From Halomonas sp. SpR1 (lineage in GTDB: Bacteria > Pseudomonadota > Gammaproteobacteria > Pseudomonadales > Halomonadaceae), in contig NZ_JAUAMB010000001.1 of assembly GCF_031010175.1 (NCBI RefSeq), forward strand, positions 186,001 through 250,000: a DNA stretch of 64,000 bases, given 5' to 3'. The stretch's first letter is position 1. Each line of letters begins with the position of its first letter. The notes below the pieces were generated by a model. The model was not told the DNA's origin and made no database searches. It worked only from the letters and a program-made list of their open reading frames with translations. The position numbers and the translations under genes are program-made. Below, piece by piece: positions 1 through 9,036 of this stretch.

Positions 1-105
1 ATGCGCACCCCCCGTGGCCGGGTAGTGACCCGTCAGGCGTGGCTGCACTTTGAGCGCGTGCCCCACGAGCAGGCAACCGATATGGAAGGAGAGCGCCGTC
101 CGTGA
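1..105 (+). CDS. ruvB: RuvB Holliday-junction helicase, C-terminal end (partial)
   Basis: The first 34 codons read in frame 1 end at a TGA and give a basic tail containing TPRGRVVTRQAWLHF. This matches the winged-helix C-terminus of RuvB, the AAA+ motor that drives branch migration with RuvA. The 5' part lies outside the window. The stop overlaps the GTG start of the next gene (GTGA), so the two are translationally coupled. RuvB upstream of ybgC-tol is a common gammaproteobacterial order, which supports the call despite the short fragment. Confidence 0.8.
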   Translation: MRTPRGRVVTRQAWLHFERVPHEQATDMEGERRP

Positions 106-518
106 GTGGCAACAACATAAGCGAAAGCTATCGCCTGCCGCTGCGCGTTTATATGGAAGATACTGACGCAGGCGGTATTGTCTACTACGTTAACTACTTG
201 AAGTTTATGGAGCGTGCGCGCAGCGAGTGGCTACGCCAGTTGGGCCTTAACCAGCAAACGCTGCTAGACGAGGGCACACAGCTAGTGGTATACCGCTTGG
301 CCTGTCACTACGCAAAACCAGCCTGCTTAGACGACGCGTTGGAAATCAGTGCCCACGTTACCGATGTTGGTCGCTGCCGGATGACATTTGAACAGCAGGT
401 TTGGCGTGGAGAGGAACTCCTTTGCTCTGCCACAGTCGAGATAGCTTGCTTGAGCACCGAGCGTTTACGGCCAAAGGCTTGGCCTGCATCGCTTAACGTT
501 TTGACCCGGGCCTCTTAA
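102..518 (+). CDS. ybgC: Tol-Pal associated acyl-CoA thioesterase YbgC
   Basis: This 138-residue hotdog-fold (4HBT) protein hydrolyses short or medium acyl-CoA thioesters and belongs to the Tol-Pal operon. The family signature EDTDAGGIVYYVNY lies at residues 19-32 and includes the catalytic Asp. The length is usual for YbgC. The start is GTG at 102, overlapping the ruvB stop, with a GGAAGGAGAG ribosome site at about 84-93. It is the first gene of the tol cluster and is followed by tolQ after about 58 bases. Confidence 0.93.
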   Translation: MSGNNISESYRLPLRVYMEDTDAGGIVYYVNYLKFMERARSEWLRQLGLNQQTLLDEGTQLVVYRLACHYAKPACLDDALEISAHVTDVGRCRMTFEQQVWRGEELLCSATVEIACLSTERLRPKAWPASLNVLTRAS

Positions 519-576
519 CCAAGAGGTCACTCACTGCGTCGGCAATCCCGACCCTAATAGATTGATGAGGGCACCT

Positions 577-1272
577 GTGAACGATAACACCATGTCCATT
601 CCCCATTTGATAATGAATGCCAGTACTGTAGTGCAACTGGTAATGCTGCTACTGCTGGTGGGGTCGATCCTCTCTTGGGTAGTGATTTTTCAGCGCAGTA
701 TTGCGCTGGGCCGTGCCAAAAAAGAGTACAACCAGTTTGAAGAATCTTTTTGGTCGGGTGTCGACTTAAACGAGCTCTACCGTGAGATCCCGGCCGATGA
801 CCCGCGCCATGGCGCCGAACATATTTTTCAAGCCGGTTTTCGCGAGTTTAACCGTTTGATGCCTAAAACCCGTGATCCGGATACCGTGCTGGAAGGTGTT
901 CAGCGCAGCATGCGGGTCGCGTGGTCACGTGAAGAGGATCGCCTAACTCAACACTTGGTGTTTCTTGCCACAGTTGCCTCAGCCAGCCCCTATATCGGCC
1001 TGTTCGGCACCGTGTGGGGTATTATGGGCTCTTTTCAGGCGCTATCGCTAACCCAGCAAGCGACCCTTGCCACCGTGGCTCCCTGGATTGCCGAAGCGCT
1101 GATTGCCACCGCCATGGGGCTATTCGCTGCAATCCCAGCGGTCATTTTCTATAACCGTCTTTCCAACTCATCTTCTCGTCTGCTCGGCAAATACGAAGAC
1201 TTTGCCGAAGAGTTCCACGCTATCCTGCATCGCAATTTGCAAGGTCGTGATGGCAAACCGAGCGCCAGCTAA
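577..1272 (+). CDS. tolQ: Tol-Pal system protein TolQ
   Basis: TolQ is an inner-membrane proton-channel subunit of the MotA/ExbB family that powers TolA with TolR. The 231-residue product has one membrane helix near residues 14-36 and a pair near 128-152 and 170-193 that hold the conserved ASPYIGLFGTVWGIM segment. I chose GTG at 577 because a GAGG sits seven bases upstream. In-frame TTG and ATG codons at 562 and 565 lack such a site, so the N-terminus is uncertain by five residues. tolR follows after 12 bases. Confidence 0.94.
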   Translation: MNDNTMSIPHLIMNASTVVQLVMLLLLVGSILSWVVIFQRSIALGRAKKEYNQFEESFWSGVDLNELYREIPADDPRHGAEHIFQAGFREFNRLMPKTRDPDTVLEGVQRSMRVAWSREEDRLTQHLVFLATVASASPYIGLFGTVWGIMGSFQALSLTQQATLATVAPWIAEALIATAMGLFAAIPAVIFYNRLSNSSSRLLGKYEDFAEEFHAILHRNLQGRDGKPSAS

Positions 1273-1284
1273 GAGGAGAGAGCC

Positions 1285-1722
1285 ATGCAAGGACCATTCA
1301 ATCGTAGCGGTAAAAGCAAGCCGATGGGGGAGATTAACGTCGTCCCTTTCATCGACGTTATGCTGGTACTGCTGGTGGTCTTTATGATCACCGCGCCAAT
1401 GCTGACCCAGGGCGTACAAGTTGAGTTGCCGCAAGTCACTTCCCAGCCTATTGATACCCAGGAAGATAATGATCCTATCGTTATTTCAGTCGATAGCGAC
1501 GGTGGCTATTTCATTACGCTGGGGGAAGACTCCACCTCGGTCACGCTGGAGGAGATGTCGTCAAGAGTGACCACGATTCTTGAGCGGCGACCAGGTACGC
1601 CGGTCATGGTTCGCGGTGACCGTAACGTGGCCTACGGACAGATCGTCGTGCTGATGAGCACTCTGCAAGGCGCCGGCGTTGCTAATGTGGGGCTGCTTTC
1701 CGAGCCGCCGCAAGATGGGTAA
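1285..1722 (+). CDS. tolR: Tol-Pal system protein TolR
   Basis: TolR is the ExbD-type stator subunit, 145 residues, anchored by one N-terminal helix at about residues 20-38. The helix carries the proton-path aspartate at D24 in VVPFIDVMLVLL. The rest is the periplasmic domain. A GAGGAGAG ribosome site precedes the ATG. The gene ends inside the possible start region of tolA, so tolQRA are expected to be co-translated. Confidence 0.95.
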   Translation: MQGPFNRSGKSKPMGEINVVPFIDVMLVLLVVFMITAPMLTQGVQVELPQVTSQPIDTQEDNDPIVISVDSDGGYFITLGEDSTSVTLEEMSSRVTTILERRPGTPVMVRGDRNVAYGQIVVLMSTLQGAGVANVGLLSEPPQDG

Positions 1723-1735
1723 GGGCAAGGCGCAC

Positions 1736-2923
1736 ATGGCACTGAAATCCCCGCGCGATCCCCAAGATGTCGGCTATAAGTGGCCGACTGTTCTGGCGAT
1801 AGCCGTGCACGTCGCGATTGTCGCGTTTAGCTTGATCAGCCTGCCCAGCAGGGACGCAGAGCCTGACAGCTCTTCGATTGTGCAGGCTACGCTGGTAAGT
1901 ACTGAAACCTTTACCGATCAGGCTCAGCAGGCAACAGAAGAGCAAGCGGCCATGAATGCGCCTGCCGAAGCGCCCACCGAGCCTGAGGCGCCCGAAGAAC
2001 CTTCGTCTAGTGAGGAGCCGTCAGCTAGTGAACAGCAGGCTGCTGCCGAGCAACAAGCGGCAGAAGAGGCAGCCCAGCAGGCGGCGGAAGCTGAAGCACA
2101 AGCGTTAGAAGAAGCACGGGCGGCGGCGGAGGCTGAGGCTCAGCGCCGGGCTGAAGAAGCGGCTGCCCAGGCTGAGCAACAGGCGGCAGAAGCGGCTAAA
2201 CGTGAAGCCGAAGCGGAAGCTGCCGCGCAGCGCCAGCGTGAAGTGGAAGAGGCACAACGCCAACAGGAAGCCGCAGAGCAGCAGCGACGTGAAGAGGAAG
2301 AGGCTGCACGGCAGCGCGAAGCCGAAGAGCAGCAGCGTCGTGAGGCGGAAGAAGCTGAACGCCAGCGTGAAGCGGCAGAGCAGCAGCGCCGTGAAGAAGA
2401 GGAGGCCGCACGTCAACGCGAGGCTGAAGAGCAGCGCCTCCGAGAGCAAGAGGAGGCCCAGCGGGAGCGCGAGGCAGAAGCGCAACGCCAGCGTGAAGCC
2501 GAAGAGCGGCAGCGTCGTGAAGCGGAAGCCGAGCGTCAGCGCGAAGCAGCGGAAGCTGCAGAAGCGGCCATGCAGCGCCAACTGGCCGGTGAGGCCGAAG
2601 CGGCAGCCAATGCCCAGCAAGCGGCGCAGGCTGCAAATAATTTCAGTAATATAATGAAACGAGCTATTGAACAAGCGTGGATAATTCCCGCAGGATCGAG
2701 TGATAGTATGCGGGCTTCTGTCAATGTGCGCCTGGGGCCGTCGGGGGAGGTATTATTAGTAAACGTAACATCATCGAGTGGCGATAGTGCCTTTGATCAA
2801 TCCATTATTCAGGCGGTTGAGCAAGCGGCACCGTTTTCTGAGCTACTACAGTTAACAGACGCTCAACAGCGCGAAATCCGACGCAATATCACTTTGAACT
2901 TTTCCCCAGGGGGAGTCCGTTGA
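1736..2923 (+). CDS. tolA: Cell envelope integrity protein TolA
   Basis: TolA spans the periplasm and links the TolQR motor to Pal/TolB at the outer membrane. The 395-residue product has a membrane helix near residues 14-35, then a very long Ala/Glu/Gln/Arg-rich helical stretch (about residues 60-300), then a C-terminal domain with [17 protein letters not shown] 1736 has AAGG six bases upstream. An in-frame ATG at 1715 overlaps the tolR stop and is the alternative. The helical repeat produces long open frames on both strands, which are shadows. tolB overlaps its stop. Confidence 0.92.
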   Translation: MALKSPRDPQDVGYKWPTVLAIAVHVAIVAFSLISLPSRDAEPDSSSIVQATLVSTETFTDQAQQATEEQAAMNAPAEAPTEPEAPEEPSSSEEPSASEQQAAAEQQAAEEAAQQAAEAEAQALEEARAAAEAEAQRRAEEAAAQAEQQAAEAAKREAEAEAAAQRQREVEEAQRQQEAAEQQRREEEEAARQREAEEQQRREAEEAERQREAAEQQRREEEEAARQREAEEQRLREQEEAQREREAEAQRQREAEERQRREAEAERQREAAEAAEAAMQRQLAGEAEAAANAQQAAQAANNFSNIMKRAIEQAWIIPAGSSDSMRASVNVRLGPSGEVLLVNVTSSSGDSAFDQSIIQAVEQAAPFSELLQLTDAQQREIRRNITLNFSPGGVR

Positions 2924-4215
2924 TGCAAACTCAAGTGTTAAAGAAGTTTTTGTTATTATGCTTGCTGATCACTTTTAGCAGTGTGGCAAGTGCCAACTTA
3001 ACCATTGAGATCACGCGCGGCAGCGATCAAGCGCTGCCTATAGGAGTAGTACCATTCGCCGGCTCAGACGGCCTGCCCGAAGATGTCGCCCAGATTGTCC
3101 AGGATGATCTTGAACGCAGTGGCTATTTTGCTCCTCTGGAGCGTAGCGCTATGTTTGAGCAACCGAGCCAATCTGACGATGTGCAATTCGGCACCTGGCG
3201 TTCGCTGGATGTGCGTTACCTAGTGGTTGGTCGGGCGGCCCAAACTGACGGCGGCTTTGAACTACAGTTCGAACTGATGGATATCAGCGGCCAGCGCCGG
3301 ATGATCGGTGAAACCGTAACGGTTCGGGGCAATGATCTGCGTGGTGCTGCCCACTACATCAGTGATCAAATCTTTGAAGAGATAACCGGTATTCGGGGCG
3401 CTTTCTCAACTAAAATCGCTTATGTTACCGCGCAGGGTATTGGTGACAACATGCAGTTTGGACTGTACGTTGCCGACGCAGATGGTCGTCGCAGCGAGCA
3501 GGTGTTGACTTCGGATGAACCGATCATGTCACCAGCTTGGTCGCCTGATGGTACCAAGCTTGCCTATGTCTCCTTTGAGACTGAGCGTCCGGCAATCTAT
3601 ATTCAGGATGTGGCGACTGGTCAGCGCGTGCAAGCGACCTCGTTCGATGGCATAAATGGCGCGCCGGCGTGGTCACCGGATGGGCGGCGTATTGCCATGT
3701 CGCTGTCTAAAGATGGCCAGCCTGAAATTTACATTATGGATGTTGGCAGCCGTTCCGTAGAGCGCATTACCAATAACAACAGCATTGATACGGAGCCCGC
3801 TTGGGCGCCGGATGGACGCAGCCTGTTGTTTACCTCGGATCGTAGCGGCGGCCCCCAGCTATACCAATACACGCTGGGTGGCGGAGAGGCCCAGCGCCTG
3901 ACGTTTACCGGTAATTACAATGCCCGCGGACGTTATTCACCTGATGGCGAGCAGATATTCTTGATTCACCGCTCTAGCCGAGGTTACCAAGTGGCGAGGC
4001 AGGATCTAAGCGGCGATCGCTTGGTAGTATTGAGTGAATCGACAAGAGATGAATCTCCTAGTGTTGCGCCGAACGGGACCATGGTAATCTTCGCTACCCA
4101 ACAGGGTAATAGTGGGGTGCTAAGTGCTGTTTCTGCCGATGGCCGTTCTTCATTCAGGCTGCCATCAGCACAAGGCGATGTCCGTGATCCAGCTTGGTCA
4201 CCCTTCTTAAATTGA
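2923..4215 (+). CDS. tolB: Tol-Pal system periplasmic protein TolB
   Basis: TolB is a soluble periplasmic beta-propeller that binds Pal and the TolA domain. The 430-residue product begins with a signal peptide ending near A24 (SVASA before NLTIEI). A small N-terminal domain follows, and then repeated propeller motifs of the [14 protein letters not shown] type at about residues 200-400. The ATG shares its first base with the last base of the tolA TGA, so translation is coupled. Confidence 0.95.
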   Translation: MQTQVLKKFLLLCLLITFSSVASANLTIEITRGSDQALPIGVVPFAGSDGLPEDVAQIVQDDLERSGYFAPLERSAMFEQPSQSDDVQFGTWRSLDVRYLVVGRAAQTDGGFELQFELMDISGQRRMIGETVTVRGNDLRGAAHYISDQIFEEITGIRGAFSTKIAYVTAQGIGDNMQFGLYVADADGRRSEQVLTSDEPIMSPAWSPDGTKLAYVSFETERPAIYIQDVATGQRVQATSFDGINGAPAWSPDGRRIAMSLSKDGQPEIYIMDVGSRSVERITNNNSIDTEPAWAPDGRSLLFTSDRSGGPQLYQYTLGGGEAQRLTFTGNYNARGRYSPDGEQIFLIHRSSRGYQVARQDLSGDRLVVLSESTRDESPSVAPNGTMVIFATQQGNSGVLSAVSADGRSSFRLPSAQGDVRDPAWSPFLN

Positions 4216-4269
4216 TCAAATCAATTGATTAATATCGAAATTCTTAGTTTTCAGGCAAGGAGTCTGATT

Positions 4270-4809
4270 ATGCAAATTAAACCGTTGGCTCGCTCATTAG
4301 CAGCAGCGCTATCTATCGTGGTAATTGCTGGCTGTTCCAGCACCGGCGGAACCCAAGACGGTGACTCGTACGGTAGCCAGGATGGCAGCACGACCGGTTC
4401 CAGCACCTCGGGTACAGGCACAGGTAGTCAGTATGGATCTACTTCTGGTTCTGGCGCTGGGCAGCAGGCCGATTCACGCATTCCAGAAGTACGCACGATC
4501 TATTTTGATTTCGATCGCGATACGATCAAGAGTGAGTACGAATCCGTGGTGATGGCTCATGCGCGCTATTTGCGTGCCAACCCTAATGCCCAGGTGGTTC
4601 TCCACGGACATACGGATGAGCGTGGTACCCGTGAATACAACATGGCACTTGGTGAGCGTCGTGCTAACGCCGTGCAGCGTTTCCTGAACATCCAGGGTGT
4701 ATCTTCTTCACAAATGAGCGTGGTTAGCTATGGTGAAGAGCGTCCGGCCGTCAATGGCCAAGACGAGAGCGCCTACGCTCAGAACCGTCGTGTTGTGTTT
4801 AACTACTGA
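4270..4809 (+). CDS. pal: Peptidoglycan-associated lipoprotein Pal
   Basis: Pal is an outer-membrane lipoprotein that binds peptidoglycan through an OmpA-like domain. The 179-residue product has a lipobox VIAGC near residue 22, a Gly/Ser/Thr-rich linker, then the OmpA_C domain with TIYFDFDRDTIK and the peptidoglycan-binding HGHTDERGTREYN motif. The start at 4270 follows AAGGAG. An upstream in-frame ATG at 4225 would bury the signal peptide and is rejected. Confidence 0.95.
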   Translation: MQIKPLARSLAAALSIVVIAGCSSTGGTQDGDSYGSQDGSTTGSSTSGTGTGSQYGSTSGSGAGQQADSRIPEVRTIYFDFDRDTIKSEYESVVMAHARYLRANPNAQVVLHGHTDERGTREYNMALGERRANAVQRFLNIQGVSSSQMSVVSYGEERPAVNGQDESAYAQNRRVVFNY

Positions 4810-4844
4810 GCATTAACTATTTAGTGTTTAACCACTGATGAATC

Positions 4845-4874
4845 CGGCGTGCGGCTAACCGCACGCCGTTTACG
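4845..4874 (+). terminator. Strong hairpin between pal and cpoB
   Basis: A perfect 10-bp inverted repeat, CGGCGTGCGG (4845-4854) and CCGCACGCCG (4859-4868), is separated by the loop CTAA. Only three T residues follow, so it may be a leaky terminator or an mRNA-stabilising hairpin that sets Pal levels above CpoB levels. Confidence 0.6.
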
Positions 4875-4888
4875 TCTCCGGAGTCATC

Positions 4889-5695
4889 ATGAATCACAGT
4901 CTCAAGCGTTACGTTGAGAGGCTGTGCGGTGCGGGAGCCATTGCGCTCCCGCTGTCCGTATTGTCCCTAACGGCCACCGCTCAACAGCCGCTCGTGCAAG
5001 ACCTCTCTAACTCTTCTACTAACGCTTCCAACAGCAGCTTCTACCAGCAGACGCAGCGACAGGAAGCCTCAAGCGGCAATCTTGTACTGTTTAACCAGGT
5101 GCAGGAGCACCAGCAGGAGATCCAGCAGCTACGTGGTCAGATTGAAGAGCTGCGTCACCAGTTGGAGCAGTTGCGTCGCCAATCGCAACAGCAGTATCTC
5201 GACATTGAAGATCGCCTTATGAGCAGCGGCCCAACGCAGATAGAGCAATCAACGCCAGCGGTAGAGCCTGAAGCCGCCGAGGAAGTTGTCAATGCACCGT
5301 CTAGCCGCAATGTCAGTGAAGACGCCCAAGCCGATTATCAGGCGGCTTTTGCCCATGTTCAGGCGCGTCGTTTTGACGAAGCGATTGCGGCCTTTGAAGC
5401 CTTTGTCAGCGACCATCCTGACACTAGTCTAACGGCTAATGGCCACTACTGGCTGGGTGAGCTATACGCGGCAGAGGGTGAGCTGGATGCCGCCGACCAG
5501 GCGTTTAGCCGCGTGATCGGGGAGTATAGCGGCAGCAGTAAAGTGCCGGATGCGATGTACAAGTTAGGCTTGGTGAAGGCGCGTAAAGGCGAAGCACAGC
5601 GCAGCCGTGAGCTGCTTGAGCAAGTGCGCGATGATTATCCGCAAAGTAGCGCTGCAGGTCTTGCCAACGATTTTTTACGCCAATCAGCAAGTTAA
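4889..5695 (+). CDS. cpoB: Cell division coordinator CpoB (YbgF)
   Basis: CpoB is a periplasmic protein that binds TolA and coordinates peptidoglycan synthesis with outer-membrane constriction. The 268-residue product has a signal peptide (cleavage near ATA-QQ, about residue 31), a Gln-rich trimerising coiled coil at about residues 65-110, and C-terminal TPR repeats starting near DAQADYQAAFAHV. A loose GGAG lies upstream of the ATG at 4889. This is the last gene of the Tol-Pal cluster. Confidence 0.93.
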   Translation: MNHSLKRYVERLCGAGAIALPLSVLSLTATAQQPLVQDLSNSSTNASNSSFYQQTQRQEASSGNLVLFNQVQEHQQEIQQLRGQIEELRHQLEQLRRQSQQQYLDIEDRLMSSGPTQIEQSTPAVEPEAAEEVVNAPSSRNVSEDAQADYQAAFAHVQARRFDEAIAAFEAFVSDHPDTSLTANGHYWLGELYAAEGELDAADQAFSRVIGEYSGSSKVPDAMYKLGLVKARKGEAQRSRELLEQVRDDYPQSSAAGLANDFLRQSAS

Positions 5696-5731
5696 TATCT
5701 TTTTGATCTATTTTTGCTTCAGGGAATCAGC

Positions 5732-6493
5732 ATGAGCTGCAAGATCGACTATCAACCAGCGCCCAACCTATTGGAAAATCGCATCGTGTTGGTAACCGGC
5801 GCAGGGGACGGTATTGGCCGTGCGGCAGCGTTGAGCTATGCCCAGCACGGTGCAACAGTGATTCTATTGGGGCGCACTATTGCCAAGTTAGAGCGAGTAT
5901 ATGATGAAATTGAAGCGGCCGGCGGCCCCCAACCAGCGATTTTTCCGCTCAACTTTGAAGGCGCCACGCTAAAAGATTTTCATGATATGGCGGAGACGTT
6001 GGATAAAGAGTTTGGTCGCTTGGATGGATTGCTGCATAACGCCGGTCTGTTAGGCCGCATCACGCCCTTTGAGCAGTACAATCCCGAGCTTTGGCAGCAG
6101 GTAATGCAGGTCAACATTAATGGGCCCATCTGGATGACTCAGGCACTACTGCCTCTGCTGCAGGCGTCTGATGATGCGTCGGTTATTTTTACCTCCTCCA
6201 GCGTTGGCCGCAAAGGGCGCGCCTATTGGGGCGCTTACTCCGTGTCTAAGTTTGCCACCGAAGGCTTTGTAGAGGTGCTGGCCGACGAGTTGGATAATCA
6301 GTCCAACATCCGGGTTAATTCGCTCAATCCGGGGGCGACACGCACACAGATGCGACGTACCGCGTTTCCCGGTGAAGATCCCTTCACACTTCGCACCCCG
6401 GAAGACATTATGCCTACCTACTTATGGCTTATGGGGCCAGACAGTGCAGGCACCAACGGTCAAAAGCTTGATGCCCAGCCGCCCCGGGTATAG
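5732..6493 (+). CDS. yciK: Short-chain dehydrogenase/reductase, YciK family
   Basis: This 253-residue classical SDR has the cofactor motif TGAGDGIG near residue 26, NNAG-like HNAGLLG, and the catalytic YSVSK (Tyr-x3-Lys). YciK is a widespread NAD(P)-dependent oxidoreductase of uncertain substrate. ATG 5732 follows AGGGAATCAGC; an upstream in-frame codon at 5714 has no better site. It is convergent with mupP-ubiG. In Pseudomonas, ubiG, mupP and yciK are neighbours, so the group is conserved although the orientation differs here. Confidence 0.88.
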   Translation: MSCKIDYQPAPNLLENRIVLVTGAGDGIGRAAALSYAQHGATVILLGRTIAKLERVYDEIEAAGGPQPAIFPLNFEGATLKDFHDMAETLDKEFGRLDGLLHNAGLLGRITPFEQYNPELWQQVMQVNINGPIWMTQALLPLLQASDDASVIFTSSSVGRKGRAYWGAYSVSKFATEGFVEVLADELDNQSNIRVNSLNPGATRTQMRRTAFPGEDPFTLRTPEDIMPTYLWLMGPDSAGTNGQKLDAQPPRV

Positions 6494-6556
6494 TGCTTGC
6501 TTTTAGGCCTTATCAGTGTCGATGCCCATAGGTAATCAGTGCGCTTGAAGTTATTG

Positions 6557-7228
6557 CTAGCGTTTGAAACCGTTCAGGGCATCGACCAGGGCGTCACACT
6601 CACCAAACCACAAATCAGCAGGCCACTGCTGGTAGTCATCCTCTTCGCTGATATAGCCGTAGCCAACGGCCACGGCCGTCATCCCCGCGGCGACGGCTGC
6701 CTCAATATCCCGGGCATGATCGCCTACATACCAACACTGTTCAGGCTCGACGCCTAGCCGCCGGGCAGCTTCCCAAAGTGGCTCAGGCGCTGGTTTTTTA
6801 ACACTCAGATCATCTGCACAGAGCAGGGCGCCGGGCTGCAGCGCCAATGCTTCCAACAGTGGGAGGGTGTAGCGGCGCGGCTTATTGGTCACAATCCCCC
6901 AGGGGCGTTGATCGCCATGCCACTCTTTCAACCATATATCGAGTGGCGAGAAAACCCGGCTATGCACGGCGACGGCCTGCTCATAGGCATCAAGCAGAAA
7001 TTGACGTGCCTGAGTATGCCCATCCGAGGTAGCTTCTAACCCCAGAGCCAATGTGACCAGCGCACTCCCACCGTTTGAGACCTGACGGCGAATCACTTCG
7101 AAGGGGAGCGGGTCTAAGCCATGGTGAATGCGGAGCGTGTTCGTTGCTTGGGCTAAATCTGGAGCGGTATCGACCAGGGTGCCGTCTAGATCAAAAAGTA
7201 TGGCTTGAGGCGCGTGCATCATCGGCAT
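6557..7228 (-). CDS. mupP: HAD phosphatase, probable N-acetylmuramate-6-phosphate phosphatase MupP
   Basis: This 223-residue HAD-superfamily protein has motif I DLDGTLVDTAPDL at about residues 13-25, the Lys motif VKKPAP, and motif III GDHARDIEAAVAAGM. Domain searches often label such proteins phosphoglycolate phosphatase. The neighbourhood with ubiG and yciK matches Pseudomonas mupP, which acts in the AmgK/MurU cell-wall recycling route, so MupP is preferred by context. The ATG abuts the ubiG stop with no gap. Confidence 0.8.
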   Translation of the reverse strand: MPMMHAPQAILFDLDGTLVDTAPDLAQATNTLRIHHGLDPLPFEVIRRQVSNGGSALVTLALGLEATSDGHTQARQFLLDAYEQAVAVHSRVFSPLDIWLKEWHGDQRPWGIVTNKPRRYTLPLLEALALQPGALLCADDLSVKKPAPEPLWEAARRLGVEPEQCWYVGDHARDIEAAVAAGMTAVAVGYGYISEEDDYQQWPADLWFGECDALVDALNGFKR

Positions 7229-7972
7229 TTAGTCGCTCACCTTTCGGCAGTACATCATGTAGTTGACCGAAACATCATGGCTGACCAAGCGGTAGTGACG
7301 GGTTAGCGGATTGTAGGTCAGGCCGGTCTGCTCGCGTACTTCTAAACCACTTTCTCGAGACCAGGCCGCCATTTCTGAAGGGCGAATAAATTTCGCATAA
7401 TTATGAGTGCCCCGGGGGAGCAGTCTTAACACGTATTCAGCGCCTAGAATGGCAAACGCATAAGATTTGGCGGTGCGGTTCAGCGTAGAGAAAAACACGA
7501 AGCCACCAGGGCGAACCAGAGCGCTACAGGCGCGAATGACGGAAGCCGGGTCGGGCACGTGCTCAAGCATTTCCATGCAGGTCACTGCATCGTAAAACCC
7601 CGGCTTTTGAGCTGCCATAGCCTCCACGCTGATGTGTCGGTAATCAATCTCAACGCCGCGCTCTTCCGCATGCAGCCTGGCGACTGCTAACGGCGCTTCA
7701 CCCAGATCAATGCCAGTGACTTTAGCCCCGCGGTTGGCCATGGACTCGCTTAAAATGCCACCGCCGCAACCTACATCCAGCACCTTTTTCCCCGCCAGCC
7801 CCGCTCGCGCATCAATAAAGTCGAGGCGCAGAGGGTTAATTTCATGGAGCGGTTTAAATTCTCCCTGCGGATCCCACCAGCGGCTGGCGAGCGCTTCAAA
7901 TTTAGCGACTTCGGCTGCATCGACGTTGCCTTGATAGTGACCAGCAGTGCTATCCTGTGGTGTCGCTTGCAT
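7229..7972 (-). CDS. ubiG: 3-demethylubiquinol/2-polyprenyl-6-hydroxyphenol O-methyltransferase UbiG
   Basis: UbiG is the S-adenosylmethionine-dependent methyltransferase for both O-methylations in ubiquinone synthesis. The 247-residue product has SAM motif [14 protein letters not shown] and the post-motif [10 protein letters not shown] chose ATG 7972 because GGGAG lies seven bases upstream; an in-frame ATG at 7999 lacks a ribosome site. mupP starts immediately after the stop, so the two form an operon. galU is divergent. Confidence 0.93.
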   Translation of the reverse strand: MQATPQDSTAGHYQGNVDAAEVAKFEALASRWWDPQGEFKPLHEINPLRLDFIDARAGLAGKKVLDVGCGGGILSESMANRGAKVTGIDLGEAPLAVARLHAEERGVEIDYRHISVEAMAAQKPGFYDAVTCMEMLEHVPDPASVIRACSALVRPGGFVFFSTLNRTAKSYAFAILGAEYVLRLLPRGTHNYAKFIRPSEMAAWSRESGLEVREQTGLTYNPLTRHYRLVSHDVSVNYMMYCRKVSD

Positions 7973-8021
7973 GTTGTGACTCCCATTGTCATTGAGCATT
8001 AAGCAATCATTGACGCTTAAT

Positions 8022-8061
8022 CACTGGTTATAATCCATTTGCACTGGTTATCGTCCATTGG
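8022..8061. repeat. Tandem 20-bp repeat in the ubiG/galU divergent region
   Basis: Two adjacent 20-bp copies beginning CACTGGTTAT are present at 8022-8041 and 8042-8061, identical at 17 of 20 positions. They lie between the divergent ubiG and galU genes and could bind a regulator. No function is known to me. Confidence 0.6.
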
Positions 8062-8142
8062 CGAGGTGGCATCCATCCGCGCCTTCAGTATTATGGACAT
8101 TCTAACCACTCCTGTGTCGGAACGCATGAAAAGGACCTCTCT

Positions 8143-9033
8143 ATGATTCGCAAGGCCGTACTTCCTGTCGCTGGGTTTGGCACCCGCTGCTTGCCGGCTT
8201 CGAAGGCTATTCCCAAGGAGATGATTACGATTGTCGATAGACCAGTCATTCAATATGTCGTTGAAGAAGCGATAGCCGCGGGGATTCGCGAGATTGTACT
8301 GGTCACCAGTAGTAATAAAAGCGCGATTGAAAACCACTTTGACACCCACGCGGAGCTGGAGGCCAGCCTGGAAGCAAAAGGTAAACACGAGCTTTTGGAG
8401 ATGTTGCGCAACCTGGTGCCTGATGATGTCAGCATTATCAGCATTCGCCAGGGCGTGCCGTTAGGGCTTGGCCATGCGGTGCTCTGCGCTCGCCCGATCA
8501 TTGGCGACAATGAACCTTTTGCAGTGCTGCTGCCCGATGTGCTGGTCGATAACAGTGCCAACCCAGCGACCGACTTGGCGGGCATGTTAGCAGCGTACGA
8601 TCAACAGCAAACGGCACAGCTGATGGTGGAAGAGGTAGCTTGGGAGCAAGTTGAAAAATATGGCATCGTGGCGCCAGCCGGTGATGTGCCCGCGCCTAAT
8701 CAATCGGCAGATCTGGTGGGTATGGTGGAAAAGCCAAAGCGTGATGCAGCGCCCTCAAATTTGGCAGTGATCGGCCGTTATGCGCTGCCAGGCCATATTT
8801 TCCCTATTTTAGAAGCCACGAAGCCCGGTGCCGGTGGTGAAATTCAGCTGACCGATGCGCTTGAAACACTACGTGAGCAGTCGGGCGTCCAGGCCTATCG
8901 TATGCAGGGCACTACCTACGATTGCGGTCAGCCGCTGGGTTATCTTGAAGCGACGCTTGCCTATGCGCGTCGGCATCCTGAGTTTGGCGAGGGCTTCAAA
9001 GCCTTGCTGTCACGTTACCATCAGGGAGAGTAG
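8143..9033 (+). CDS. galU: UTP-glucose-1-phosphate uridylyltransferase GalU
   Basis: GalU makes UDP-glucose from UTP and glucose-1-phosphate for envelope and exopolysaccharide synthesis. The 296-residue product has the nucleotidyltransferase start AVLPVAGFGTRCLPASKAIPKEM (residues 5-27), the LLPDVLVD segment and the GEIQLTDALETL sugar-binding motif. AAGGA lies upstream of the ATG. The next gene, a UGDH homologue, starts three bases after the stop, matching the galU-ugd pairing in Pseudomonas. Confidence 0.95.
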   Translation: MIRKAVLPVAGFGTRCLPASKAIPKEMITIVDRPVIQYVVEEAIAAGIREIVLVTSSNKSAIENHFDTHAELEASLEAKGKHELLEMLRNLVPDDVSIISIRQGVPLGLGHAVLCARPIIGDNEPFAVLLPDVLVDNSANPATDLAGMLAAYDQQQTAQLMVEEVAWEQVEKYGIVAPAGDVPAPNQSADLVGMVEKPKRDAAPSNLAVIGRYALPGHIFPILEATKPGAGGEIQLTDALETLREQSGVQAYRMQGTTYDCGQPLGYLEATLAYARRHPEFGEGFKALLSRYHQGE

Positions 9034-9036
9034 CCC

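Noticed and set aside
2105..2674. Long open frames on both strands inside tolA
   Set aside because: They come from the repetitive Ala/Glu/Gln/Arg codons of the TolA helix and have low-complexity products with no ribosome sites.
4210..4226. ANR-like palindrome AATTGAT-CAA-ATCAATT between tolB and pal
   Set aside because: The half-sites are three bases apart instead of four, and it overlaps the tolB stop inside an operon.
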